Shown piece by piece: positions 25,609-34,712 of a DNA stretch of 55,654 bases (the stretch's first letter is position 1; the number at the start of each line of letters is the position of its first letter). The position numbers and the translations under genes were made by a program. This DNA is from Thermodesulfovibrio sp. (GTDB taxonomy: Bacteria; Nitrospirota; Thermodesulfovibrionia; UBA6902): assembly GCA_026982355.1 (NCBI GenBank), contig JALSHG010000077.1, forward strand, positions 1 to 55,654, read 5' to 3'. The notes under the pieces are model-generated. The model made no database searches and was not told the DNA's origin. It saw only the letters and a list, made by a program, of their open reading frames with translations.

Positions 25609-25822
25609 CTGCTACCTCAAAAGGAGAAATGTATATATCATCTTTTAACCTTTCTTTGATTTCTTCTTCTGATGCATGTTCAAAAAACAGAGTTGCCGCC
25701 TCTTCTAAATTCTTCTTTGCCTCTTCAATTGTGTAACCCTGGCTTGCTATGTCCAATTCAGGACATAGTGCAACAAACATATCATCTTCCTTTTGAATTA
25801 TGGCTGTAAATTTATGTTTCAT
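25601..25822 (-). CDS. hicB: HicB-type antitoxin (short form)
   Basis: 73 residues from the ATG at 25822; an upstream start at 25858 would add 12 residues. It has the degenerate RNase H-like fold of HicB (FTAIIQKEDDMFVALCPELD, SQGYTIEEAKKNLEEA) and ends after this fold, without the C-terminal DNA-binding domain found in longer HicB proteins. It neutralises HicA, encoded just downstream with overlap. Without the DNA-binding domain it may not repress its own promoter. Confidence 0.88.
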   Translation of the reverse strand: MKHKFTAIIQKEDDMFVALCPELDIASQGYTIEEAKKNLEEAATLFFEHASEEEIKERLKDDIYISPFEVAVA

Positions 25823-25934
25823 ATGCCAATAGTAACCTACAAATCTTTCATTATGCAAGTACCATCTGTAGATTTTTATCTTTTTCTAACGAGGCAGCGG
25901 TTACAATGAAGCGCAGCGGAATTGCAATCCGACC

Positions 25935-26041
25935 GTCACATCGAGCGGAGAAAGGTCTTAAATTCATCGATGCCAAAAGATTTCTCCCTTTGGTCGAAAT
26001 GACATATACAGGCATTTTCATACTTTTGCAAGAGGCTCATG
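25935..26041. repeat. Second dispersed repeat family (CGAAATGACA type), copy A
   Basis: About 107 bp, from TCACATCGAGCGGAGAAAGG to TTTTGCAAGAGGCTCATGAG. It has an imperfect dyad (CGAGCGGAGAAAGGTCTT and AGATTTCTCCCTTTGGTCG) and is homologous to 49077-49190. The rest of the hicB-Hsp70 gap (25823-26222) shows no ORF. Confidence 0.7.
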
Positions 26042-26222
26042 AGACATGATTATGAGAGACATCGGAAAATCGGGAGGTTATAACACAGACTCTATTTGGA
26101 ATTCTGAAATCTGCCTTCAAAGAGCCTTATGCCGGGAATCATATCACATTTCATGCTTCTCCGGCAAGAAAATTCTGGGGGAATAATAATTGACAGGATA
26201 TTGGCATACTGCCACCCTTCCC

Positions 26223-29054
26223 CTAATCCTCAACATACAGCCCCACGGGCAGGGATTCGCCGAAGATTTCCTTTTCATCCTCCCGTTCGATTGGAACCAC
26301 TTCCTCTATCTGCCTGATGAACCGTCCCGACCATTTGTACTGTGAAAGTCTCTCCACTATGCGCGCGGCGAGTTCCCTGTCGATGTCCCTGATCCTGTCA
26401 TCAGTCTTCCTTGCCAGTTGGGCGACCGCATAAGCCGCGTTCTTCGGCTTTGACCATTCTGCATCGAGGATGACATTTATCCATCTCTCCGCCGCCTCCC
26501 TGAGGACCACTTTATCAAGGTGCCCGTGAAACGGCACCCTCGCGCCGAGCCTTGAGAGCGCCCAGTAGTAATGCTCCGGCACACGGCCCTTTGACTTTTT
26601 CAGGTTCCCGGCCAGTTCATCGCCCAGGTCTTCCTTTATCTGCGGGGACAGGTTCTCCAGGCTGGCTGCAAGCATCCACATCTCGGCCGTCTCCGCGCCG
26701 GACAGCCTCTTCGGCTTTTTCTTTGAGGGCAGCAGCCACGGCGCAATCTTCCTGAATATGATGTCCTGCTTCGCGCTGTCGAATCCCCCGGCGGTGCGCC
26801 TCCACATTATCCACCATTCGGTCCTGCACTGGCCGTTGTTCGGGAAATGAAGCCCCTCAAGGAATACCTTCCACAGCTCTTTTATCCTCACCCCGTCAAG
26901 CCCGTGGCCGAATCCGGGCCTGAGCAAAAACCCTGACAGCCCGAGCCACCTTGCTTCGTGCGCGGGCGTGGCGCGCCTTGTGTGTCTGAGACTTATCAGA
27001 CCGTCCCACATCTTTCTTATGGCAAACAGGGGCCATGCCTTCCTGTCCAGGTTCAGCAGGTCCTGCATCTTTTTCACCACGTTTCCGGGGGTCACTTCAC
27101 CGGGTTCGTCCGGAGGACCCTGAAACGCCTTTTCAATCAATTCAACGGCCCCGGCAACCGCCGACTCCTCGAGGGTGTGCTCCATGCCTTTTTTATGAAG
27201 CGGGGCATCCTCTCCCTCAGGCTCTGCGCGGAGCTGGAACGCGAGCTTCCAGCGGTGGGTCGTTTTTTGGGATTCACACCATACGTCAAGTGTGCCGAAT
27301 TCGTTGAGCCTTATCCCGAGCGATACTGGAATCCTTACGGAGCCGCTCTTCCTGCCGTAATGGAGCACGGTCCTTACAGGAGGAAGCTCGATGAATTCAT
27401 CCCTACCGGCAGTGATTACATCCCCTGTCCTGTCCCCGGCCCTGTAGCTCGAGGAATAAAGTGCAAAGCTGACGGGACGGTTCGTCATTACCCGGAACCG
27501 GGGGGAGGAAAGGTGTATCTCCCGCCCCTCCTCAACACCCCTCGGCACGATGCAGACAAGCGTCAGGAGGTCCCCGGCCCCGGCCCCGGCATGTTCCTCT
27601 TTACCGCGTGTCTCAACGGCTATGTAATATGCCTTTCCCGTGCCGCCCGATATCCTCCGCCCCCTTCCCCTGAGCACAAGACCGTAGTATGCGGCGCCGA
27701 TGGATACGGCCTGGTCGAACTCCTCGTTCTCAAGCACGGTGAGGTCCCGGCCTTCGCCGGGGAACCATTCCCTGATAACCGAGGCTGCATGCTCCCTTAT
27801 GACGGGTGACCTGAAGACCCCGCCGTTGAAGAGGAGGATGTCAGGACGGACGATGTCGATGCCGTTTATCCTGCATGTGAACCGTTCCAGTTCCCTGTTG
27901 GCTGCATGCCTCCTCAGGAAGGATGAGAGATGTTTCATTACCGCGGTGTCCGATACGAACGGCAGCCCGAGTTCCTGAAGGCCCGAGACCCTGGCCTTGA
28001 GAACTTCTTCGCCGGGGTCCACTTTTCTGAAAAACCCCCCGATTATTACGTCTCTTACCTCACGCGCTGTTAATTCAACCGTGCCTGCACCGCCGACCAC
28101 GCGCCTGCCGCCGCCGAGTACGGTGATGACGGAGTGCTCTTTCGGTGCATCGCCCAGAAGCTCTTCCTTTGCAGCGCGGCACTGGGATGCGGCCGAAAGC
28201 CACTGCCGGAAATCGAACCTGCCGGACGGCCCTGCAAGCGCGGTCTCCACCTTCCTTGCAAGCGCAAGGTCCATGTTGTCGCCCCCGAGCATTATATGGT
28301 CGCCCACCGCAACCCTGCGGAAAGACGGACCGTCTTTCCCCCCGGTCACCGAGATAAGGGTGAAGTCGGTCGTGCCCCCGCCCACATCAAAGACAAGGAT
28401 CAGCCTGTGTTCACCGGTTAATTCCCGCGTGCTGTCCTTATGTGAGGCTATCCATGCATAAAACGCGGCCTGGGGCTCTTCAAGCATGGTGAACTCATTT
28501 ATGCCGGCCAGGGTTGCGGCCCTCGCGGTAAGCTCCCGTGCCGACTCGTCAAATGAAGCGGGTATGGTTATGACGACCTGCTGGTTTTCAAGGAGACGGT
28601 CTCCTGCCCCGCGGGCCATTGTGTAATTCCAGGCGTCTTTCATGTGCCTGAGATACCGGGCCGACGCCTCCACGGGGGATATCCTCTTTTCAGGCGGCTC
28701 CATGCCGCGGGGGAGGATGGGGCCCTCGCGGTCCGCCCGGTTGTGGCAGAGCCAGGACTTTGCCGAAGACACGAGATTTGCAGGCACCTTCGTGCCCTGT
28801 ATGCGGGCGAATTCCCCGACTATGTAAGTGATGTCCTTATCCCACGGAAGTGAAACCGCCTCGCGGGGGAGTTCGTATTCCCCGGGGATGTAGAGAAAAG
28901 AGGGGAGCGCCTTCAGATCTTTTACAATCCCCTCGGCGGCCGGTTGGGGAATCGGAAAGGCCCTGATGCCGCCGTCTCCCTTTGTATCTATGTATGAGAG
29001 GGACGAGTTGGTCGTGCCGAGGTCAATACCTATTATGTAACGCGATTTCTTCAA
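26223..29054 (-). CDS. Hsp70-family protein with long C-terminal extension (DUF3731-like)
   Basis: 943 residues. An Hsp70-type actin-fold ATPase (IIGIDLGTTNSSLSY at the start, FDVGGGTTDFTLI, LLFNGGVFRSP) is followed by a region of beta type near 530-640 and then a helical C-terminal part of about 280 residues resembling DUF3731, in place of the DnaK substrate lid. The TTG at 29054 overlaps the stop of the preceding Hsp70-like gene (TTGA) and has GGGAGG upstream; the frame is open further but reads into the neighbour. Function is not established. It is likely a partner of the other Hsp70-like protein and of the DUF2760 protein, with which it forms one operon. Confidence 0.85.
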   Translation of the reverse strand: MKKSRYIIGIDLGTTNSSLSYIDTKGDGGIRAFPIPQPAAEGIVKDLKALPSFLYIPGEYELPREAVSLPWDKDITYIVGEFARIQGTKVPANLVSSAKSWLCHNRADREGPILPRGMEPPEKRISPVEASARYLRHMKDAWNYTMARGAGDRLLENQQVVITIPASFDESARELTARAATLAGINEFTMLEEPQAAFYAWIASHKDSTRELTGEHRLILVFDVGGGTTDFTLISVTGGKDGPSFRRVAVGDHIMLGGDNMDLALARKVETALAGPSGRFDFRQWLSAASQCRAAKEELLGDAPKEHSVITVLGGGRRVVGGAGTVELTAREVRDVIIGGFFRKVDPGEEVLKARVSGLQELGLPFVSDTAVMKHLSSFLRRHAANRELERFTCRINGIDIVRPDILLFNGGVFRSPVIREHAASVIREWFPGEGRDLTVLENEEFDQAVSIGAAYYGLVLRGRGRRISGGTGKAYYIAVETRGKEEHAGAGAGDLLTLVCIVPRGVEEGREIHLSSPRFRVMTNRPVSFALYSSSYRAGDRTGDVITAGRDEFIELPPVRTVLHYGRKSGSVRIPVSLGIRLNEFGTLDVWCESQKTTHRWKLAFQLRAEPEGEDAPLHKKGMEHTLEESAVAGAVELIEKAFQGPPDEPGEVTPGNVVKKMQDLLNLDRKAWPLFAIRKMWDGLISLRHTRRATPAHEARWLGLSGFLLRPGFGHGLDGVRIKELWKVFLEGLHFPNNGQCRTEWWIMWRRTAGGFDSAKQDIIFRKIAPWLLPSKKKPKRLSGAETAEMWMLAASLENLSPQIKEDLGDELAGNLKKSKGRVPEHYYWALSRLGARVPFHGHLDKVVLREAAERWINVILDAEWSKPKNAAYAVAQLARKTDDRIRDIDRELAARIVERLSQYKWSGRFIRQIEEVVPIEREDEKEIFGESLPVGLYVED

Positions 29055-30889
29055 GCAATTTTTCCCTCCCTTACATTGAACTCGAGTTTCCACCTGCCCT
29101 TTCCGTCCACTGCCTCGCACCACAGCTCGAGCACGCCTGTCTCCGTGATATAACTGTGCAGCCTTACGGGGATTAACGTGCCGGGCTCCACGCCCTCTGC
29201 ATGAAGCACTGTCTCAACGGGCGCAAGTTCCACGATCTCATCCACATCCCATTCCTCTGTCACGGAGCCGGGCGCATCGTCTTTGCGCACAAGGGATGAG
29301 AAAAACCTGAACACCGCGTGCTCGCCGACAACGAGCCCGAATTCCTGCCCCGGAATCTCAAAGTCCGCGCCCTCCTCCATGCCGAAGGGGACCACGCAGA
29401 CCGCCTTCAGGGGGGGCGGCATTCCGGGGACGGCGGGCATGGATGTCTCGACCCCTATGTAATATGTCCTCCCCACGCCTGCCCTTATCCTGATGCCTTT
29501 TCCTTTTTTCGCAAAGCCGTAATATACCGCGCCCTTTGCAACCGCCATGTCCGGGTCGGCGCCCTCAAGCACACCGACGGGCGGGCTGTCGTCCAGGGAC
29601 AGCCACCGGTTGACTACGTCTGTTATCCGCCTGCGCACCGCGGAGGCCTTTGTCACACCGCCGTTGAAGAGTATCTTCGTGGGATGTAGGAAACGCATCC
29701 CGCTGTCCGCGGCGTCCGCCTTGCCGGCGTGCTGTCTGAGGAATTTTGCAAGGTATTTCGTGACGGCCGTATCCGTTGCATAACTGAGCCCCAATTCCCT
29801 GAAACCGGCCGCCTTCTTTTCCACGGGCGAGTCATCAACAGAACACTCCGGGAAGAACCCGTTGATGATCGTCTCTTCCACTTCCTCCCTCTTCAGCTCT
29901 GTCTCAAGTGTGCCGCCCACCACGCTCCTGCCCCTTCCGAGGATCACAATGGGCCGCGACCTGCATTCCGGGTCGTCAAGCATGCTCTCCTTGGCCTGCC
30001 TGCAGTTGTAGACAAGGCCGAGCAACTGCCATGTGTCGAGATTGATGTTTCTTTCGCTGAAATGCCTCCGCACCGAATACGCAAGGGTGAGGTCCATGTT
30101 GTCGCCCCCGAGCAGTATGTGCTCTCCCACGGCCACCCTCCTGAGCACAAGCTCCCCTCCTTCCTCCTGAACCTCGATTATGCTGAAGTCCGTGGTCCCG
30201 CCGCCGATATCGCATACAAGTATGATGTCGCCGACCCGCACCTTCTCCCGCCATTCATCGCCGGTCCTGCTGATCCAGGAGTAGAACGCGGCCTGGGGCT
30301 CTTCCATGAGCGTTATGTCCTTCAGTCCGGCCTTTTCAGCGGCCCTGAGGGTCAGGTCCCTTGCAGCGGCGTCGAATGACGCTGGGACGGTCACGAACAC
30401 ATCCTGGTTTTCAAGGAAGTATTCGGGATTGCCCCCGGCCATGCAATAATTCCATGCCATGCGCATGTGTTCGAGATAGCGGGAGGACACCTCAAGGGGC
30501 GACATCTTCACGACCTGTTCAGGGGCGTTCCACGGCAGTACGGGCGAGGTCTTGTCTATCCCTGGATAGCAGAGCCAGGACTTGGCCGATGAGACAAGGC
30601 GCAGGGGGACATCCGCGCCTTTTCTGCGGGCGAATTCCCCGACCGCATAATCCATGTCTCCGGCCCACGGCAGGGAGAGGCTCTTTTCAGGCAGCTCGGA
30701 TTCACCGGGTATGTAAAGGAAAGACGGCAGTATATCCCGCTCCTCCACGATACCCGCATCAGTCACCTGCGGTATCCTGAACACGCGGGATCCGGGGACA
30801 CCGGCGGTCTCCTCTTCCGTATCAATATACGAAACAACACAGTTGGTTGTTCCGAGGTCGATTCCGACAATATACCGGGAATTCTTCAT
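29051..30889 (-). CDS. Hsp70-family protein (short, YegD-like)
   Basis: 612 residues. The N-terminal nucleotide-binding domain has VGIDLGTTNCVVSY, PASFDAAARDLTLRAA, LMEEPQAAFYSW, CDIGGGTTDFSII and ILFNGGVTKASAVRRR. The C-terminal part ends early, with no helical lid. It resembles the ATPase part of the following 943-residue protein, so the two are paralogues. Its ATG overlaps the DUF2760 stop (TGATG). The three-gene set DUF2760-Hsp70-Hsp70 recurs in bacteria without a known role; a J-protein or GrpE is not encoded here. Confidence 0.87.
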   Translation of the reverse strand: MKNSRYIVGIDLGTTNCVVSYIDTEEETAGVPGSRVFRIPQVTDAGIVEERDILPSFLYIPGESELPEKSLSLPWAGDMDYAVGEFARRKGADVPLRLVSSAKSWLCYPGIDKTSPVLPWNAPEQVVKMSPLEVSSRYLEHMRMAWNYCMAGGNPEYFLENQDVFVTVPASFDAAARDLTLRAAEKAGLKDITLMEEPQAAFYSWISRTGDEWREKVRVGDIILVCDIGGGTTDFSIIEVQEEGGELVLRRVAVGEHILLGGDNMDLTLAYSVRRHFSERNINLDTWQLLGLVYNCRQAKESMLDDPECRSRPIVILGRGRSVVGGTLETELKREEVEETIINGFFPECSVDDSPVEKKAAGFRELGLSYATDTAVTKYLAKFLRQHAGKADAADSGMRFLHPTKILFNGGVTKASAVRRRITDVVNRWLSLDDSPPVGVLEGADPDMAVAKGAVYYGFAKKGKGIRIRAGVGRTYYIGVETSMPAVPGMPPPLKAVCVVPFGMEEGADFEIPGQEFGLVVGEHAVFRFFSSLVRKDDAPGSVTEEWDVDEIVELAPVETVLHAEGVEPGTLIPVRLHSYITETGVLELWCEAVDGKGRWKLEFNVREGKIA

Positions 30890-31533
30890 CAGACTACTTC
30901 TACTTCAGCAGGCTCGATTATCCCGGGGTCGCGATTATCCGGCAACCTGGGAAGACTCATTGCCGACACGCGCCACCCGCTGTGCCTGAGGATGCCTTTA
31001 AACGGCGGGGAACCCGTGACGTTTCCCGTAAGGCGGACAGCCGAGGGGTCGAATCCCTCGCCGACCGTCACCCCGCTCCCCTCGCTCTCCTTCATCACCG
31101 GCTCAATGGTGACATGCTCCAGCAGGACCTCGCGGCAGCCCTTGTGTATGTTTCTCACGGCAGCGCCGATCCGGCTGTCCTCATAACCGCTTATATCCTC
31201 CTGCAGGAAATCGATCAGGCGTCCCTTTTTCTGCAGGAGCGACAGCACCTGCACGGCCTTTTCATCAAACGGCCTTTCCGCAGGCGGCGGAGGGGCCGTT
31301 GTCTCCGGCGTTTCTTCCTTTGCCTCAACGGCGGGGGCGGGGATTTTACCTCCAAGTGCATATACCGCAACCGTCAGTATCAGGGAAAGGACGACGCCGG
31401 CGGCAATGAACGCCGGCAGCATGTATGACGGCGGGACCCGGGCCTCAAGAACAGGCAGACCGTAAAAAAGACCGGTCATAAAGCCCGTCGTGATGATGAA
31501 TACTGCTATCGAGATCTTTAATTTAAATGACAT
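30889..31533 (-). CDS. DUF2760 membrane protein
   Basis: 214 residues. Two N-terminal transmembrane helices (about residues 6-26 and 40-60) are followed by a Pro/Glu linker, then a conserved soluble domain of about 130 residues (AVQVLSLLQKKGRLIDFLQEDI, DSRIGAAVRNIHKGCREVL, GFDPSAVRLTGNV, FKGILRHSGWR). It probably anchors the Hsp70-like partners at the membrane; that role is inferred from the fixed gene neighbourhood. GAGGAG precedes the ATG. A 215-bp repeat lies 78 bp upstream. Confidence 0.82.
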   Translation of the reverse strand: MSFKLKISIAVFIITTGFMTGLFYGLPVLEARVPPSYMLPAFIAAGVVLSLILTVAVYALGGKIPAPAVEAKEETPETTAPPPPAERPFDEKAVQVLSLLQKKGRLIDFLQEDISGYEDSRIGAAVRNIHKGCREVLLEHVTIEPVMKESEGSGVTVGEGFDPSAVRLTGNVTGSPPFKGILRHSGWRVSAMSLPRLPDNRDPGIIEPAEVEVV

Positions 31534-31610
31534 ATCTCCTCACCTTTTCATATTTAACTTCATTAAGGTAATCCTGTTGATATCCCCCTTGCCTTGAGGG
31601 GAAAACTTAT

Positions 31611-31825
31611 ACCTTAACAGCGGCATAAAAATGCCGCCCGCGGGCAGGGGAGTCCGGCGGAAAAGCTTTATCCGCGATACCTTGGAGAGTATTCCGCACG
31701 GCTTATCGACATCCTCTGGAATTTCACTCTCCGTTACGTCCTGCAATAAAGACATATTTCCGATATCCAATCGCTTTATAAAGGTTTTACGCCGGACTCC
31801 CCTGCCGACTTGTGCAACATTAAGG
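31611..31825. repeat. 215-bp copy of dispersed element (left flank of the redox operon)
   Basis: Ends ACCTTAACAGCGGCATAAAA and TTGTGCAACATTAAGG, with inner arms GGCAGGGGAGTCCGGCGG and CCGGACTCCCCTGCC. It is nearly identical along its whole length to 46422-46636, in the same orientation, with about a dozen differences. Short peptides shared between the two places come from this repeat, not from genes. Confidence 0.85.
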
Positions 31826-32225
31826 GTTACGCAACATTAAGGCTAAGGTTATAATTTCCTCTCTCGTTGAGAACGGCCGGGGGAGCATACACTCACTCCT
31901 CGTGCAACAAGGCTTTTCTGCAATTTTCAATCGCTTTATAGGGTTTAATATATCGGAAAAACCGGATGAATCCTGACAGCCTTTTATATTGTATGAATAG
32001 TGGCATGATTGTCAACAGATGTGCATGCCGTCGCCAAATCAAATTAATGTAAGCGTTCATTCATTTGCCGGAATCGGTCCCGGCCTTCCCTTGAACTTGA
32101 TGAGAGGGGAACCCTTTCCTTCCCTCTTACGTCAAGAGGGAAGGAAAGAGGGAGTCAACATTAAGGTTGTTTCCGTGCTTGCAGCCGCCGTTTCCACCGG
32201 ATGAACCGTTATAACCGTTCCCTGC
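31826..32225. other. Gene-free stretch with repeat debris and a perfect inverted repeat
   Basis: Holds a partial element end (ACGCAACATTAAGG at 31828-31841), a fragment CAATCGCTTTATA (31928-31940) also present inside the 215-bp copies, and a perfect 15-bp inverted repeat at 32114-32128 and 32134-32148 (CTTTCCTTCCCTCTT and its complement, 5-nt loop). The inverted repeat lies downstream of the NuoG-like gene and may end the large operon, although no T-run follows. No ORF is credible. Confidence 0.6.
32114..32148 (-). terminator. Perfect 15-bp hairpin downstream of the redox operon
   Basis: Stem of 15 bp with a 5-nt loop, about 80 bp after the last stop of the operon. No poly-T follows on either strand, so it may be an RNA-stabilising or Rho-dependent end structure rather than an intrinsic terminator. 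Confidence 0.45.
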
Positions 32226-34712
32226 CTACAGCGCCCTCTCGATCTTCACCGCAACAGCGGGCGCCCCGCCGTTTAAAGACAGCCTCGTAAGGTTGTTTAT
32301 CTTTGCATGCGGGAAATGGGCGGGCACGAATGCCGTGCCGGGGGGGACATCACCCGATATCCTGGCCTTTATGTAAACCGTGCCCCTCCTCGAGGTAGCC
32401 CTGACATAGCTGTTGTCGGAAATGCCGTATTTCCTGCCGTCCTCTTCGCTTATCTCAAGCAGCGCCTCGGAGACGACGAGGTCGAGCGAGTTGGACCTTG
32501 CCGACATACTGCCCGAATGCTGGAGTATATCCCTTACGGCAAGACGCAGGGGATATTCGGCGTCGGGCTCTTCATCCACGCTGTAGGCGACGGGATTGAA
32601 CGCAGGCTTGGGCGCCTCCTCCCCGGGCGTGAGACCCGGCAGTGAATTTATCTCTTCGGAGATGCCCGCCAGGTTTTTGACCTTCAGGTCATTTCCCATG
32701 GAAAGCGCAAGGTTCCTCAGTATCCGCCAGTCAGGCAGCGACTGGCCCGTGGGATCGACCACCTTGTATGTCTTCTGCATGATTCCGGCGGCGCTGGTAA
32801 GTGTGCCGTCCTTCTCCCCCCAGCTTGAGGCGGGCAGGACCACATGCGCCAGTTTCGCAGTGTCTGTAAGCGCTATGTCCTGCACTATCAGGAAGTCCAG
32901 CGCCTTCAGCCTGCCGGCCACCTTCGCGCTGTCGGGAAAGGTTATGACCGGGTCCTCGCCCATGATGTAGAGGGCATTGAGCGAGCCCGGCTCATACAGC
33001 ATCTCCTGCACGCCCTTGCCGGGCTTTTCAACAGGCGCGTACCCCGGTCCCGCATCCGGGTTTACGCCCATCAGGTAAGCGCCGAAGGTGTTTGAGTATT
33101 CCGCGGGTATCTGCAGGGCGTCCGGCCCGTCCCCCAGCAGGATGATCAGGTCAGCCGCGGCAAGCACGGTGTTAAGGCTGTTGGTGTTTTCGGATATGCC
33201 GAGCGACAGGGAAAGCATCCTGTTTTCAGCGCGTGCAAATGTCTCTGCAGCGGTTATGATCTCCTGCTCGCTTATCCCGGTGATGCCCGAGACCTTCGCT
33301 GTGGTGTAGTCCTCAAGCAATGCCTCGAGAGAGTCGAACCCCGGTATCTTCGAGACCTTTTCCCTGTCGAAGAGTCCCCTGTCGATCACCGCCTTCATTA
33401 TCCCGTTGATAAAGGCGACTCCGGTGCCCTGTTTTATCCTGAGCCGCTGCGTGCCGTGCCTCGTCAGTTTCGTGTCCCTGCTGTCGGCCACGATAAGCTG
33501 CGCGCCTTCCCTCTTCGCCCGGAGGATATTGATGCCGAAGATGGGATGCGTGACGCTCAGGTCGGACTCGACAATCAGGATGACATCCCTGCCGAGGGGC
33601 GATCTTATGTCCATGCCGCGGCTCTTCATGCCGAATGCCGCCTCCCATGCCTTCTGCACCCTTGCATGGCCGAAGGCGGCGGATGAGTCTATATTGCCGG
33701 AGCCGATGATATCCCTCATGAACTTCTGCAGCATGTAGTTGTCTTCATTGGTGCACCTCGGGGAGCCGAGGGCGCCGATTGAGTCCGGGCCGTGGGCGTC
33801 GATGATGGAACGGATGTTCTTGGCGATGTGGTTCAGGGCCTCATCCCACGGCACGGGCATGAGCTCGTCCTCTATTCTTATCATCGGTGTCCTGAGGCGG
33901 TTTTCACTGTAAATGTAGTCAAAGCCGAACCTCCCCCTTCCGCAGAGGTTGCCGTCGTTTATGCCCGCGCCTTCCCTGCCCCTTGAGCGCATGATCTCAC
34001 CTTCCCGGATCCCGAGGGTGAGGGTGCAGCCGCAGCCGCAGAACGGGCATATGGTGTCCTTTTCATCCAGAAACCAGGCGCGTCCCTTGAACTTGTACGG
34101 TTTGCTCAGGATCGCGCCGGTGGGGCATATGTCGATGCACTGGCCGCAGAAATCGCATTCCAGTATCTCCCCGAAGGCGGGCTGCACCACTGTGGGGAAT
34201 CCCCTGCCGATCAGGCCCAGCGCGCCCCTGCCCTGGTGCTCTTCGCATATCCTCACGCACTTGCCGCAGAGTATGCACCTGTTTGAGCTTAACTCTATCA
34301 GCGGGCTCCTGACATCAGAGGTCACTTCTTTCCTCGGCCTCCTGAACCTTGCCTCGGGCTTGCCGTATTCATAGGCCAGGTCCTGGAGCGCGCACTCGCC
34401 CGCCTTGTCGCACACAGGACAGTCAAGCGGATGATGAACCAGGAGGAACTCCAGCACGGTCTGCCTGAGCTTCCTGAGCTTGGGGGTGTCCGTGTTCACC
34501 ACCATTCCGTTCTCAGCGGGGCTCGAACATGCCGCGAAGAGCCTTCTCTGGCCCTCGACCTCGACTATGCACATCCTGCATGAGCCGTAAGGCGTGAGCC
34601 TCTTGTCATAGCACAGGTTGGGTATCTTTATTCCGTTTGCCAGCGCAGCCTGGAGAATAGTGCTGCCTTCTTCAGTTGTGATCCGTTTGCCGTTTATTGT
34701 TAACTCTATCAT
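32226..34712 (-). CDS. NuoG/FdhA-like iron-sulfur subunit, copy 1, without catalytic Cys/Sec
   Basis: 828 residues: [2Fe-2S] (C34, C45, C48, C62), His-Cys3 cluster (H94, C98, C101, C107), two [4Fe-4S] clusters (CILCGKCVRIC, CDFCGQCIDIC), then a complete molybdopterin-type oxidoreductase with its own [4Fe-4S] site (CPFCGCGC, and NLCGRGRFGFDY). The overall plan is that of NAD-linked formate dehydrogenases, but where these have Cys or Sec before His (CARVUH-type) this protein has SAAFGH, so Gly replaces the metal ligand. It is probably an electron carrier or acts on an unknown substrate. Its ATG overlaps the NuoF stop by 4 bp. It is about 60 percent alike to copy 2 by eye. Confidence 0.85.
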   Translation of the reverse strand: MIELTINGKRITTEEGSTILQAALANGIKIPNLCYDKRLTPYGSCRMCIVEVEGQRRLFAACSSPAENGMVVNTDTPKLRKLRQTVLEFLLVHHPLDCPVCDKAGECALQDLAYEYGKPEARFRRPRKEVTSDVRSPLIELSSNRCILCGKCVRICEEHQGRGALGLIGRGFPTVVQPAFGEILECDFCGQCIDICPTGAILSKPYKFKGRAWFLDEKDTICPFCGCGCTLTLGIREGEIMRSRGREGAGINDGNLCGRGRFGFDYIYSENRLRTPMIRIEDELMPVPWDEALNHIAKNIRSIIDAHGPDSIGALGSPRCTNEDNYMLQKFMRDIIGSGNIDSSAAFGHARVQKAWEAAFGMKSRGMDIRSPLGRDVILIVESDLSVTHPIFGINILRAKREGAQLIVADSRDTKLTRHGTQRLRIKQGTGVAFINGIMKAVIDRGLFDREKVSKIPGFDSLEALLEDYTTAKVSGITGISEQEIITAAETFARAENRMLSLSLGISENTNSLNTVLAAADLIILLGDGPDALQIPAEYSNTFGAYLMGVNPDAGPGYAPVEKPGKGVQEMLYEPGSLNALYIMGEDPVITFPDSAKVAGRLKALDFLIVQDIALTDTAKLAHVVLPASSWGEKDGTLTSAAGIMQKTYKVVDPTGQSLPDWRILRNLALSMGNDLKVKNLAGISEEINSLPGLTPGEEAPKPAFNPVAYSVDEEPDAEYPLRLAVRDILQHSGSMSARSNSLDLVVSEALLEISEEDGRKYGISDNSYVRATSRRGTVYIKARISGDVPPGTAFVPAHFPHAKINNLTRLSLNGGAPAVAVKIERAL

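Noticed and set aside
31040-31070. GGTCGAATCC-like tRNA T-loop sequence
   Set aside because: It lies inside the DUF2760 coding region and has no acceptor or anticodon stem around it.
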